From Bradyrhizobium sp. 190 (lineage in GTDB: Bacteria; Pseudomonadota; Alphaproteobacteria; Rhizobiales; Xanthobacteraceae): 64,000 nt of DNA. Numbering within the stretch: the first letter of the stretch is position 1; each line of letters opens with the position of its first letter. Below are positions 7,797 to 15,639 of the stretch, piece by piece. The stretch spans positions 756,501 to 820,500 of the forward strand of contig NZ_JADPJL010000012.1 of assembly GCF_023073415.1 (NCBI RefSeq), in the 5' to 3' direction. Position numbers and translations under genes: made by a program. The notes below the pieces were generated by a model. That model was given only the letters and a program-made list of their open reading frames with translations, was not told the origin of the DNA and ran no database searches.

Positions 7797-9268
7797 GGTT
7801 CTCTTGTCGACATGCTGGGTAGTCCCCTGGAAGGGACGGTGATGGACGGGGCCGGGACGTTGCGCCGCGCGCCATAAGCGATCACGGCCTTCCGCAAGCC
7901 GGCGATGTCGAACGCGAAGGCGGCGGCGACGTAGACGAGGCAGCCGGTTGCGGCCAGCACGCCAAACGAGACGATGCCGATCGGAAGCAGTGGTTTCAGT
8001 AATGTCAGCACCAGCGCCATGATCGCCGTCGCCGCGACGATGCGCAGGACCTGGAATGCGTTGAAGGGAAGTGGAAATGCCTTCCGCGTGAGATACCAGC
8101 CGAAGCCCGCGCCGAAGGCTTCCACGATGACGAGGCTCGCCGCCGCGCCGACCAAGCCAAATCTGGCAAGCAGGACCGGCATGACCAGCAGGTTCGCGAT
8201 CAGCATCGCGATGCTCTGCGTCGTCATCATGAACGGCGTCTTGGCGAGATGAAAGCTCGCGTGGACGTACGATTGGGAAATCGACTGAAACAGCCAGGCA
8301 AAGGCCAGGATCGGCATGATCCGGGCTGCGGTCTCCCTGAACTCGCTGCCAAGGATCACGCCGGCAATATAGCCGCTCGTCAACGCCACGCCGACGACGG
8401 CGGGCAACACGGCGGCCAAGAGAATTTCGAGGCTGAATTCCAGATGCGGCCGCGCCTCGCCGGCGCCGCCGTTGGTGTAAGCGCGCACCGCCAGCGGGAT
8501 CGTTGCGGATGCGATGCTCACCGCCGGGATCAGGATGATCTGCCGCACGAGATCCGCGGATGCGCCGTACTGGCCGGCCGCGTGGTCTCCCATGAAATGA
8601 AACACCAGCATCCTGTCGAGCGCGGCGTGGAGCGCAAAGACGATGCCCGACAGCGTGATCGGAATGCCGAAGCCCGCAAACGTCCGCAAATCGGAAATCT
8701 TCGGTCCGGCGACAGGGGATCGCAGGATCGTGCTCGCAAACAGCGTCGTCGTGACGAAATAGGTGATGGTCACCATCGCGAGCTGGCACAGTCCGCCGCC
8801 GCCCAGGAGCGCCGCCGCCAGACACAGCGTGAACGCGAGGCAGGCGCGAACGATTGATGCCGACATGAACGCGAAGGATTGCAGCCGCGCCTTCAGCAGT
8901 TCCTGCCCGAGCTCAAAGAGACCGAGCCCCAGCGCGAAGAAGACTGCCGCGAGATTCCGCTCCAGCGATACCGACGTCGTCAGCGTGGCAACAAGGAGTG
9001 CGATCGGCGCGGCGAGGGCGGAGATGAGATAAGCGACGAAGATGGTCTTCCGAACGTCGACCGCGCCGCCTTCCGACTGAAAACGCAGGGCAGAGACGCG
9101 AACCCAGGTGAACAGCAGCGCCGAGACGATGCCCGCGGTGCTCAGACCGACGACGTACACGCCATATTCTTCGGGCGAGAGCAGACGCGTGAATACGACC
9201 GCGCTCAGCAAGCCGATAACGGCCGACACGACGCTCGCAACCGAATAGTGGAACGTTTGGCTCAGCAT
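7793..9268 (-). CDS. Wzx-type polysaccharide flippase (oligosaccharide translocase)
   Basis: 491 residues from the ATG at 9268, beginning MLSQTFHYSVASVVSAVIGL. The protein is almost entirely hydrophobic with about 12-14 membrane helices and the N-terminal LSAVVFTRLLSPEEYGVYVV pattern of the polysaccharide/MATE flippase superfamily. Such proteins move lipid-linked repeat units across the inner membrane before Wzy polymerisation. It is the first gene of the leftward operon and overlaps the next gene by 4 bases. A longer open frame upstream to 9847 has no membrane-protein character and I exclude it. Polymerase and chain-length partners are both nearby, supporting a Wzx/Wzy pathway. Confidence 0.9.
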   Translation of the reverse strand: MLSQTFHYSVASVVSAVIGLLSAVVFTRLLSPEEYGVYVVGLSTAGIVSALLFTWVRVSALRFQSEGGAVDVRKTIFVAYLISALAAPIALLVATLTTSVSLERNLAAVFFALGLGLFELGQELLKARLQSFAFMSASIVRACLAFTLCLAAALLGGGGLCQLAMVTITYFVTTTLFASTILRSPVAGPKISDLRTFAGFGIPITLSGIVFALHAALDRMLVFHFMGDHAAGQYGASADLVRQIILIPAVSIASATIPLAVRAYTNGGAGEARPHLEFSLEILLAAVLPAVVGVALTSGYIAGVILGSEFRETAARIMPILAFAWLFQSISQSYVHASFHLAKTPFMMTTQSIAMLIANLLVMPVLLARFGLVGAAASLVIVEAFGAGFGWYLTRKAFPLPFNAFQVLRIVAATAIMALVLTLLKPLLPIGIVSFGVLAATGCLVYVAAAFAFDIAGLRKAVIAYGARRNVPAPSITVPSRGLPSMSTREP

Positions 9269-9813
9269 TACACTTTCGGCAATGGGTTCAGGGTTAACGA
9301 CACGTTGCAGTTCATCTCGACAGTCTGCCGGAGGCTCGCCGGTATCAGGCGCAATCCTCCCGTGGTGCCCATGGAGCAAGATCGGTGCCGAACTGGCGCA
9401 GCACGTGTTGCGGTGCATCAGCGTGGTTAACTCGCCGGTTTTCCGTATTTTCTTGAGGGGATGGCACCGCCAGCGCGCTGGATCGGACGTTGCAGTACAT
9501 CCGATCTGTCCACCGTGTCCGCATTTGCGACACGCGGATGCTGCTGCAATTCCGCGGTAACCATGGCGAAAGGCGCCGTTCGGCCGTGTGCCCGTGGTGG
9601 ACTCGATATTGCAAAGCAGATCACCGCAATCGTCGACGCCGTCGGCGATCGAATTTCCCATGACCATTTGGTTAGAATCTCGACGAAAACTCCTTCTGCA
9701 AGAAGCTGGCTCTGAGCCTCCTGTTCGTTTTGGTACAGCCGGCCTGTCCGGCCTGTATCCTTTTGCGACGGGAATGACGGAGGTCGCTCGCAGGCCGTAC
9801 ACGAGGACAGGCA
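9269..9813. other. 545-bp divergent intergenic region of the polysaccharide locus
   Basis: Separates the leftward flippase operon from the rightward GH26 gene and must hold both promoters. Open frames exist (for example 9427-9912 on the minus strand) but their translations are rich in Arg/His/Cys, lack family signatures and overlap the GH26 start, so I do not call them. No clear sigma-54, CtrA or palindromic operator was found. A GAGGACAGG ribosome-binding stretch lies directly before 9814. Confidence 0.5.
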
Positions 9814-10800
9814 ATGTTTCGAACTGATCCAAGGCCGCGCAAAGCATTCAGCGCGAAGCGCTTGGTGCTGTTTCTGGCGGCCTTTGTGGTGACCGTGCTG
9901 CTGTTGGCGCATGTCGATAGCAATGCCGCCTCACGCGTCGTCTCCAATCCGTCGAAATTCGCGGGCGCCTTTGTCAATTGGGGTCCCATCGGACGCGAGC
10001 ATACGCTGCAGGCCTGGGAAAAATGGCTGAAGCAGAAGCCGTCCACGGTGCTGGGCGTCGACTTTTATGGCGGGACGACCTGGGAGGACTTTTCCAAGCT
10101 GAGCTGGGTTCCGGGCGTCTGGAATAAGCTCAATCCCGCGCGCAACGTGGTGTGGTCGATCCCGCTGACAATGAAGGGCACGCCTCTCGCCGACGTTGCC
10201 GAAGGCTTGCACGATGCCGAGTTCGAAGCTGCGGCGCGTGCGATTTCGGAGGCACATCCGCAGGCGATCATCCGGCTCGGCTGGGAGATGAATCTGTCTG
10301 AAATGGCGTGGTTCGCCAAGGGACATGAAGCCGATTACATCAAGGCGTTCCGGCGCGTCGTGGAAATATTTCGACGCCACTCGACGGGCTTCGAGTTCGA
10401 CTGGTGTCCGGGGTGGGGGCCGCAGGAAATGCCGGCGGATCTCAGTTATCCCGGCGACGACGTTGTCGATTACATCGGCCTAGATGTCTACGACTTCAAG
10501 CAAGAAGGCTCCGCCGAGGAGCGGTGGAATGCCTTTTACGTCAAGGCGCCATTCGGTTTGGAATGGCACCGCGACTTTGCGCGTCTGCACGGCAAGCGGA
10601 TGAGCTACCCCGAATGGGGCGTGGGCAATGCCGGCGACAATCCGTTCTTCATTCAGCAGATGCATGACTGGTTCATGAAGAACGCGGACCAGATCGCCTA
10701 TGCGGCCTATTTCGATGTGAACGGGGCGTGGCCCACTCAGATCGACAACGGCCAATTTCCGAATTCGCAGCGGCTGTTCCGAAAGCTGTTTGGCCGCTGA
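9814..10800 (+). CDS. GH26-like glycoside hydrolase (beta-mannanase fold), membrane-anchored or secreted
   Basis: 328 residues. An N-terminal hydrophobic helix (RLVLFLAAFVVTVLLLAHV, ~16-34) is a signal anchor or signal peptide. The TIM-barrel shows GH26-type catalytic elements: RLGWEMN with acid/base Glu158, and SYPEWGVG with nucleophile Glu267; DYIGLDVYDF is another GH26-like strand. GH26 enzymes cleave beta-mannans or related beta-glycans. Placed inside a polysaccharide synthesis locus it is more likely to trim or release the polymer made by its neighbours than to feed on plant mannan. Both catalytic glutamates are present, so it should be active. The substrate is inferred only. Confidence 0.82.
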   Translation: MFRTDPRPRKAFSAKRLVLFLAAFVVTVLLLAHVDSNAASRVVSNPSKFAGAFVNWGPIGREHTLQAWEKWLKQKPSTVLGVDFYGGTTWEDFSKLSWVPGVWNKLNPARNVVWSIPLTMKGTPLADVAEGLHDAEFEAAARAISEAHPQAIIRLGWEMNLSEMAWFAKGHEADYIKAFRRVVEIFRRHSTGFEFDWCPGWGPQEMPADLSYPGDDVVDYIGLDVYDFKQEGSAEERWNAFYVKAPFGLEWHRDFARLHGKRMSYPEWGVGNAGDNPFFIQQMHDWFMKNADQIAYAAYFDVNGAWPTQIDNGQFPNSQRLFRKLFGR

Positions 10801-10965
10801 TCTGCGGATCAGCGTTCGTTCAGCGCCGATTAACCCCGTCCATTAACCGTCGTCGGAATTCGCTGCTTCACGCTTCGCGGCGGGACCAAATATTGCACCG
10901 CTGCGCGCGTAATGTTCACCAAGACCGGATCCACCCGGAGTGAACGACCTTATCGAGACGGAACT

Positions 10966-10999
10966 GTCCCGCGACTACGCGGGCAATCCCGTTTCGGGA
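10966..10999 (+). promoter_or_regulatory. Two consecutive small hairpins in the leader of the GT2 gene
   Basis: CCCGCG-ACTA-CGCGGG (10968-10983) is followed by TCCCG-TTT-CGGGA (10987-10999), ending 15 bases before the GTG at 11015. The pair could affect translation of the GT2-polymerase unit. No U-tract follows, so they are not a standard terminator. They may simply be chance GC-rich pairing. Confidence 0.3.
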
Positions 11000-11014
11000 C
11001 GATGAGACATATTC

Positions 11015-12064
11015 GTGAACGACCTGAGCGTCATGGCAGAGCTTTCGACCAGCGATCTTCGGATGGACGGGCCCGAGCCGTCGGTCAGGGCTCTGCGCGC
11101 GCTGGTGGCGATTTCGCCGGCGCTCGATTTCGCGATCGAAACCATCATCTGCATTCCTTGTTTTCGCCGGCCTCAGTACCTGCGCCGGACGCTGGAGTCG
11201 CTTGCCGCCCAGCGTACCAGCCGCCGCTTCGCCGTCGTCATGGTGGAGAACGATGCATCGAAGAGCGAGAGCGTTCCGGTTGCCACCGAGTACCTCGCGT
11301 CGGGGAAATTCGCAGGGCTATGCGTGATCGAGCCGCGGCAGGGCAATTGCCATGCGATCAACGCAGCTTTCGAGACGGCGCTGCAGATGTTTCCGATGGC
11401 AAGCAGCTTCCTGATGATCGACGACGACGAAATCGCGTCGCAGGACTGGCTGGAGCAGATGGTAAGGACCGCCAATGCGACCGGCGCCGACATCGTCGGA
11501 GGACCGGTGTTCCCCGAATTCGATGACGAACGGAAGCGCGGGTTGCGGCGCCACCCGGCTTTTGCGCCGGCCTACGACGCCTCGGGGCCGGTGCCGGTGA
11601 TCTATGGCTGCGGCAATTGCCTGATCCGGCGCTCGGTGTTTGCGCGGTTGGGCATGCCGGTGTTCGATCTCCGTTTCAATTTTCTGGGCGGCGGCGACAC
11701 TGATTTCTTCTACCGCTGCATGAGGCTCGGTTTGCGCTTTCATTGGGTCAACGAAGCCGTGATCAGCGAGACCGTGCCGCAAAGCCGCACTAGCCTGAAA
11801 TGGCTGGTAATGCGCGGCCTGCGGATCGGCGCGATCAACTATCACGTCCAGCGCAAGGCAACGCCGACGGCCTGGCTGCGGGCGAGGTTGACTGCCAAAC
11901 TGCTTGTGGCCTTGCCGCTGTCGCTGGTCTATGCCGTGTGCGCAATCCTGACCGAACGTGAGCGGACCATTGCGATGCATCCCGTCACGGTGGCGATCGG
12001 CAGCGCGCTGGCCGCGTTCGGACTCGAACCGCAACCCTACAAGGCGTCGAAGATCGTCTCATGA
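11015..12064 (+). CDS. Family 2 glycosyltransferase
   Basis: 349 residues from a GTG start; ATG at 11033 is an alternative. The GT-A fold is evident: ETIICIPCFRRPQYLRRTLES at the first strand, VVMVENDA, the metal-binding SFLMIDDDEIASQDW, the acceptor loop YGCGNCLIRR, and GGGDTDFFYR with the catalytic-base region. C-terminal hydrophobic stretches (LVALPLSLVYAVCAI) suggest membrane association. It adds a sugar to the lipid-linked intermediate in the cytoplasm. Its end overlaps the polymerase start by 4 bases (ATGA), so the two proteins are made together. Donor and acceptor are unknown. Confidence 0.88.
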   Translation: MNDLSVMAELSTSDLRMDGPEPSVRALRALVAISPALDFAIETIICIPCFRRPQYLRRTLESLAAQRTSRRFAVVMVENDASKSESVPVATEYLASGKFAGLCVIEPRQGNCHAINAAFETALQMFPMASSFLMIDDDEIASQDWLEQMVRTANATGADIVGGPVFPEFDDERKRGLRRHPAFAPAYDASGPVPVIYGCGNCLIRRSVFARLGMPVFDLRFNFLGGGDTDFFYRCMRLGLRFHWVNEAVISETVPQSRTSLKWLVMRGLRIGAINYHVQRKATPTAWLRARLTAKLLVALPLSLVYAVCAILTERERTIAMHPVTVAIGSALAAFGLEPQPYKASKIVS

Positions 12065-13374
12065 GCCAGCTCGTCGACGCATCCGAAATCCGCAGCCTTG
12101 CCGTCGGCATAGAGCGCCAGCAAGTGATGGATATCGTTCGCGGCGCGACATTTGTCGGAACGTTGCTGCTCGGCTGGATATCGCTGCATCCGTTTGAAAG
12201 CCTCGGCGATATGCATATTGGCGAGGCCGGTACCGGAAAGGAGCTGGCGACCTACGCGGTGTTCGGCGCCCTCAGCGTGCTGACGATTGCGCTCGCGATG
12301 CGAAATGACGCGCGGGGACTGGCGACGCTGCTGTCGCCGGCGTTTGTCCTGTTCGGCGCCTGGCTCATAGTGACGGTCGTGTTGTCGTTCGATCCGACGA
12401 CGTCGATCAAGCGTCTTTCCCTGACGATCTGCGTCATCGCGGTGACTGCTGCTCTCATGCTGCTGCCAAGGTCGCAGCAGGAATTGATGCACTGGTTCAC
12501 GGTCGCAGCGCTCGCATTGCTGGCGATCTGCTATCTCGGAATATTGCTGGCCCCCGATCTTTCGATTCACCTGGCGACCGATCCGCAGGAGCCTGGCCTC
12601 GCCGGCAACTGGCGCGGCGCGTTCGGCCACAAGAACCAGGCCGCGTCCATCATGGTGGTGGTGCTGTTTCTCGGCGTCTACGTCATCCGCTCCGGCCTGT
12701 GGCTATCCGGTGCCGCCATCATCGTGCTCGCCTCGCTGTTTCTGCTGTATTCGGCCGGAAAGAGCTCGTTGACCCTGTGCTTTGTGGTGCTGCTGCTGAC
12801 GTCGACAATCCATTTCATCCGCGCGCTCTGGCTTCGCGCGATCATCTTGCTCACACCGCTGGTATTGCTCAACCTGCTGAGCATCGGCGCGGTGATGTCT
12901 GAGGGCCTCGCCGGTATTTCCAGGTTGCTGCCGTTCGATTCGACCTTTACCGGCCGCACCGACATCTGGGCATTTGCATTGCAGTCGCTCCGTGCGCGGC
13001 TGCTCACCGGCTATGGCTTTGCGTCCTTCTGGGGCAGCAGCGCCATTCAAAATCTGCCGGAAGGCAAGGAATGGGCCGGCTTTGCCGCACACAGCCACAA
13101 TGGCTATCTCGACACCGCGCTGGGCACGGGCCTGCCCGGACTCGCCTTGCTCATCCTGGTGCTGGTGATCCTTCCTTTAAGGAATTTTCAGCGTGCGGAT
13201 GAGGGCGGTAACAACGGCCCGCTCGCCATGATGCTGCTGCGGATCTGGCTGTTCGGGCTCTATCTGTCGGCGATGGAAAGCTTCTTCCTCGACCGTTCCG
13301 AGCCCTCGTGGTTCACGTTCCTGTTGGCGGTATTCGGCCTGCACTACCTCGCGCGCTTCCGGGCGAAAGCCTGA
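12061..13374 (+). CDS. O-antigen ligase/polymerase (Wzy/WaaL superfamily) membrane protein
   Basis: 437 residues with roughly 10-12 predicted membrane helices. The Wzy_C-type region is visible: a periplasmic loop containing GNWRGAFGHKNQAAS, then FTGRTDIW and AAHSHNGYLDTALGTGLPG, a pattern typical of O-antigen ligases and exopolysaccharide polymerases. Such proteins join lipid-linked repeat units or ligate the chain to an acceptor on the periplasmic side. Coupling to the GT2 gene and the presence of a Wzx flippase and Wzz-like protein favour polymerase over lipid A ligase, but sequence alone cannot separate these. Confidence 0.88.
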   Translation: MSQLVDASEIRSLAVGIERQQVMDIVRGATFVGTLLLGWISLHPFESLGDMHIGEAGTGKELATYAVFGALSVLTIALAMRNDARGLATLLSPAFVLFGAWLIVTVVLSFDPTTSIKRLSLTICVIAVTAALMLLPRSQQELMHWFTVAALALLAICYLGILLAPDLSIHLATDPQEPGLAGNWRGAFGHKNQAASIMVVVLFLGVYVIRSGLWLSGAAIIVLASLFLLYSAGKSSLTLCFVVLLLTSTIHFIRALWLRAIILLTPLVLLNLLSIGAVMSEGLAGISRLLPFDSTFTGRTDIWAFALQSLRARLLTGYGFASFWGSSAIQNLPEGKEWAGFAAHSHNGYLDTALGTGLPGLALLILVLVILPLRNFQRADEGGNNGPLAMMLLRIWLFGLYLSAMESFFLDRSEPSWFTFLLAVFGLHYLARFRAKA

Positions 13375-13377
13375 GGC

Positions 13378-14508
13378 TCAGAGCTGCGCCCGCACCGCTT
13401 CGGCAACATCCTTCCACCAGCCGTCGAAATCGAATGGCAAGTGTACCGGCGGCCGTTTGACCACCGAAGCGATCCGGTCGGCATAGGCCTCGTTATCGGC
13501 GCCGCGCGCGACCAGCGCGATGGCACCGCGGCCGATCAATTCCTTGAAGCGCGGATGGTGGTCGAATTCCTCCGGTAGCACAGGGCCGGCGACGATCAGC
13601 GGACGGCCGGACTGCACGCAGGTCAGAATGCTGGAGCGCCGCGCCGTGAGCCCTTCATCTAACGGATAGCAGAATGCGTCGATCTCGCTGAACAGGCCGA
13701 AGACCTGGTGATCAGAGGCGACGAAGCCGGAGACGATCACGTCATCGGCGATGCCGAGTTCCCTGGCGCGGGCATGAAATTCCTCTTCGACCTTGTCGAC
13801 GCCGCGAATGAAGGAGCCGATATAGACGATCAGCGGTTTGAGCCCGCGTTGTTTCAGGATGGCGCCGATCTCGAGCAGCGCATTGGGCTGCTTGCCCGGA
13901 TAGATCGATCCGAAATGACCGATCAGCAGCCGACCATCGCCTTTCGCAGCGATCAGGCGATGCCGCAATTTCGAATCTTCAATTCCGGCCGGGGCCTCGA
14001 TGTTCGGCGGCAGTGGTGCCAGCACGCTCTTTCTGGCGGTCCAGCCGAGCAGGCGGTCACTGGCCAGCTCGCGCTGCACCAGCGGCGAGAACATGATGAT
14101 GGTGTCGGCCAGCAGCAGCGCCGGCATGTAGGTGATGCGGCGCAGCCAATGCAGCCCGCTCCATTCGTGCTGAACGAGGACGGCCTTGCGCCGGCGCAGC
14201 CGGGCGATCGCCATCGCCGCGAGCGGTGCGAATATCACGCGCTTCCAGGCCACGATCGGGAAGTTGCAGACGACGCTTTGCGCCGTGCCGACCGCGTGCC
14301 AGATCTCGGAAAGCGAGCCTTCGCTGCGCGTCAGGGTTAACGTCGCGCTGGTTCCAGGCTCGAGCTTTTCGATCGTCTCCTGCAACAGGCGGGTGAATTG
14401 GCCGACGCCGCAATGCATCTGCGGTCCCGCGCCGAGAAACAGCGCCCGATATCGGGTTTCTCCAGTCATCGTGCGGCGGGGTTTCCAGGAACGGTCGGCG
14501 TTAGCCAT
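13378..14508 (-). CDS. Glycosyltransferase, GT4-like (GT-B fold)
   Basis: 376 residues; ATG at 14469 (MTGETRYRALFLGAGP) is an alternative start 13 codons in. The N-terminal domain has a Gly-rich loop (GPQMHCGVGQFTRLL) and a middle VQHEWSGLHWL. The C-terminal donor domain shows GHFGSIYPGKQP and DAFCYPLDEGLTARRSS, the place where GT4 enzymes carry the E-x7-E type motif that contacts the nucleotide sugar. It converges with the polymerase gene (3-bp gap) and is divergent from the JmjC-like gene. Probably another transferase of the same polymer; substrate unknown. Confidence 0.82.
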   Translation of the reverse strand: MANADRSWKPRRTMTGETRYRALFLGAGPQMHCGVGQFTRLLQETIEKLEPGTSATLTLTRSEGSLSEIWHAVGTAQSVVCNFPIVAWKRVIFAPLAAMAIARLRRRKAVLVQHEWSGLHWLRRITYMPALLLADTIIMFSPLVQRELASDRLLGWTARKSVLAPLPPNIEAPAGIEDSKLRHRLIAAKGDGRLLIGHFGSIYPGKQPNALLEIGAILKQRGLKPLIVYIGSFIRGVDKVEEEFHARARELGIADDVIVSGFVASDHQVFGLFSEIDAFCYPLDEGLTARRSSILTCVQSGRPLIVAGPVLPEEFDHHPRFKELIGRGAIALVARGADNEAYADRIASVVKRPPVHLPFDFDGWWKDVAEAVRAQL

Positions 14509-14693
14509 ACATGCCAGACATTAGCTTCCGGTAAGCGGCGGCGTTCGCCCGGCACCGTTCTTGCCAATCCGACCGTGAAGATCGTCCGGCCGTCTCATAA
14601 CGGGACATCGGGCGGCAATGCAATGGCCGCAGGCCGCGATTTCGGGACAGCCGGAATGGGCGGCGGGCAGGCAACGGAAGCAGGAGCGCGGCG

Positions 14694-15626
14694 ATGACGG
14701 GCAAGATCTTCAGCACATGGGATGAGACGCATTCCGAGCTTTGGAGCCACCAGCCGATCCGGCTTGAACACCAGATGCACAAATCGCCGGCGTTCTCGAT
14801 GGACGAACTCGCCCAACTGATCGAGAGCTATCCGCGCGAGCACTACAGCCTGGTGAAGACGGGCGCCAAGGGATCCAGCCGCGTGTGGCGCGAGGGCGAT
14901 ATCGGTAACCTCTCCGGCCGGCAGGTCATGGAAGCGATCTCCCGCGGCGGCCTCTGGCTCAACATGCGCAATGTCGGCGCGGTCGATAGCCGTTACCGCA
15001 AGTTGATCGACCGGATGTTCGAGGAGATCGCGGCCAAGGTGCCTAGCTTCGTGGTGCCGAACCACCAGGCCGGCATTCTGATCTCCTCGCCGGACGCGCA
15101 GGTCTATTATCATGCCGATTTGCCGGGGCAGGGGCTGATCCAGATCGCCGGCCGCAAACGGGTCTATGTCTATCCAAACACCGCGCCGTTCATCAAGCCG
15201 CAACACCTCGAGGACATCGCGCTGTTCGATGTCGAGGTCGATTTGCCCTACGCGCCCTGGTACGACGCGCATGCGCAGGTGTTCGATCTCGAACCCGGCC
15301 AGATGTTGAACTGGCCGCTGAACGCGCCGCACCGCGTCGAGAACCTCGGCACCGTCAATATTTCCATGACGGTATCCTACGGCAACGACGATATCCGCCG
15401 CGCCCAGATCGTCCACCTCGCCAACGGCTTGCTGCGTCATCGCTTCGGCTACACGCCGAAGACCAGCAATCTGCGCGGGCCCTCCTTCTTTGCCAAGAAG
15501 GTGCTGCAGAAGCTCGTGCGCGACAGCAAGTGGGTGAAGCGCGAGCGCAACGCCCGCCGCGCGATCGATTTCCGTCTCGACGCCACTGAGCCCGGCAAGA
15601 TCGTCGATCTGCCGAAGGCGGCATAA
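14694..15626 (+). CDS. JmjC/cupin-like Fe(II)/2-oxoglutarate oxygenase domain protein
   Basis: 310 residues. A double-stranded beta-helix is suggested by the iron-binding triad His140-x-Asp142 in VYYHADLPGQG and His213 in NAPHRVEN, separated by about 70 residues as in JmjC-type hydroxylases. IAGRKRVYVYPN (~151-162) matches the strand that normally carries the 2-oxoglutarate-binding basic residue. Such enzymes hydroxylate proteins or small molecules. The gene follows the polysaccharide cluster and is 13 bp upstream of a CelD-like acyltransferase, so the two are probably one operon. A role in modifying the polymer or a protein partner is inference. Confidence 0.7.
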   Translation: MTGKIFSTWDETHSELWSHQPIRLEHQMHKSPAFSMDELAQLIESYPREHYSLVKTGAKGSSRVWREGDIGNLSGRQVMEAISRGGLWLNMRNVGAVDSRYRKLIDRMFEEIAAKVPSFVVPNHQAGILISSPDAQVYYHADLPGQGLIQIAGRKRVYVYPNTAPFIKPQHLEDIALFDVEVDLPYAPWYDAHAQVFDLEPGQMLNWPLNAPHRVENLGTVNISMTVSYGNDDIRRAQIVHLANGLLRHRFGYTPKTSNLRGPSFFAKKVLQKLVRDSKWVKRERNARRAIDFRLDATEPGKIVDLPKAA

Positions 15627-15639
15627 GGGCGCAACGCCG

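Noticed and set aside
7797..8825. Long N-terminal extension of the GT92-like frame
   Set aside because: The extension is out of frame with and antisense in character to the flippase coding; its translation is Arg/Gly-rich without family signatures, whereas the flippase frame is clearly real.
9427..9912. 161-codon minus-strand frame in the divergent region
   Set aside because: Overlaps the GH26 start, has no ribosome site and no recognisable domain.
10829..10848. CtrA-type box from two TTAACC words
   Set aside because: Spacing between the TTAA halves is 9 bases instead of 7, so it does not fit the CtrA consensus.
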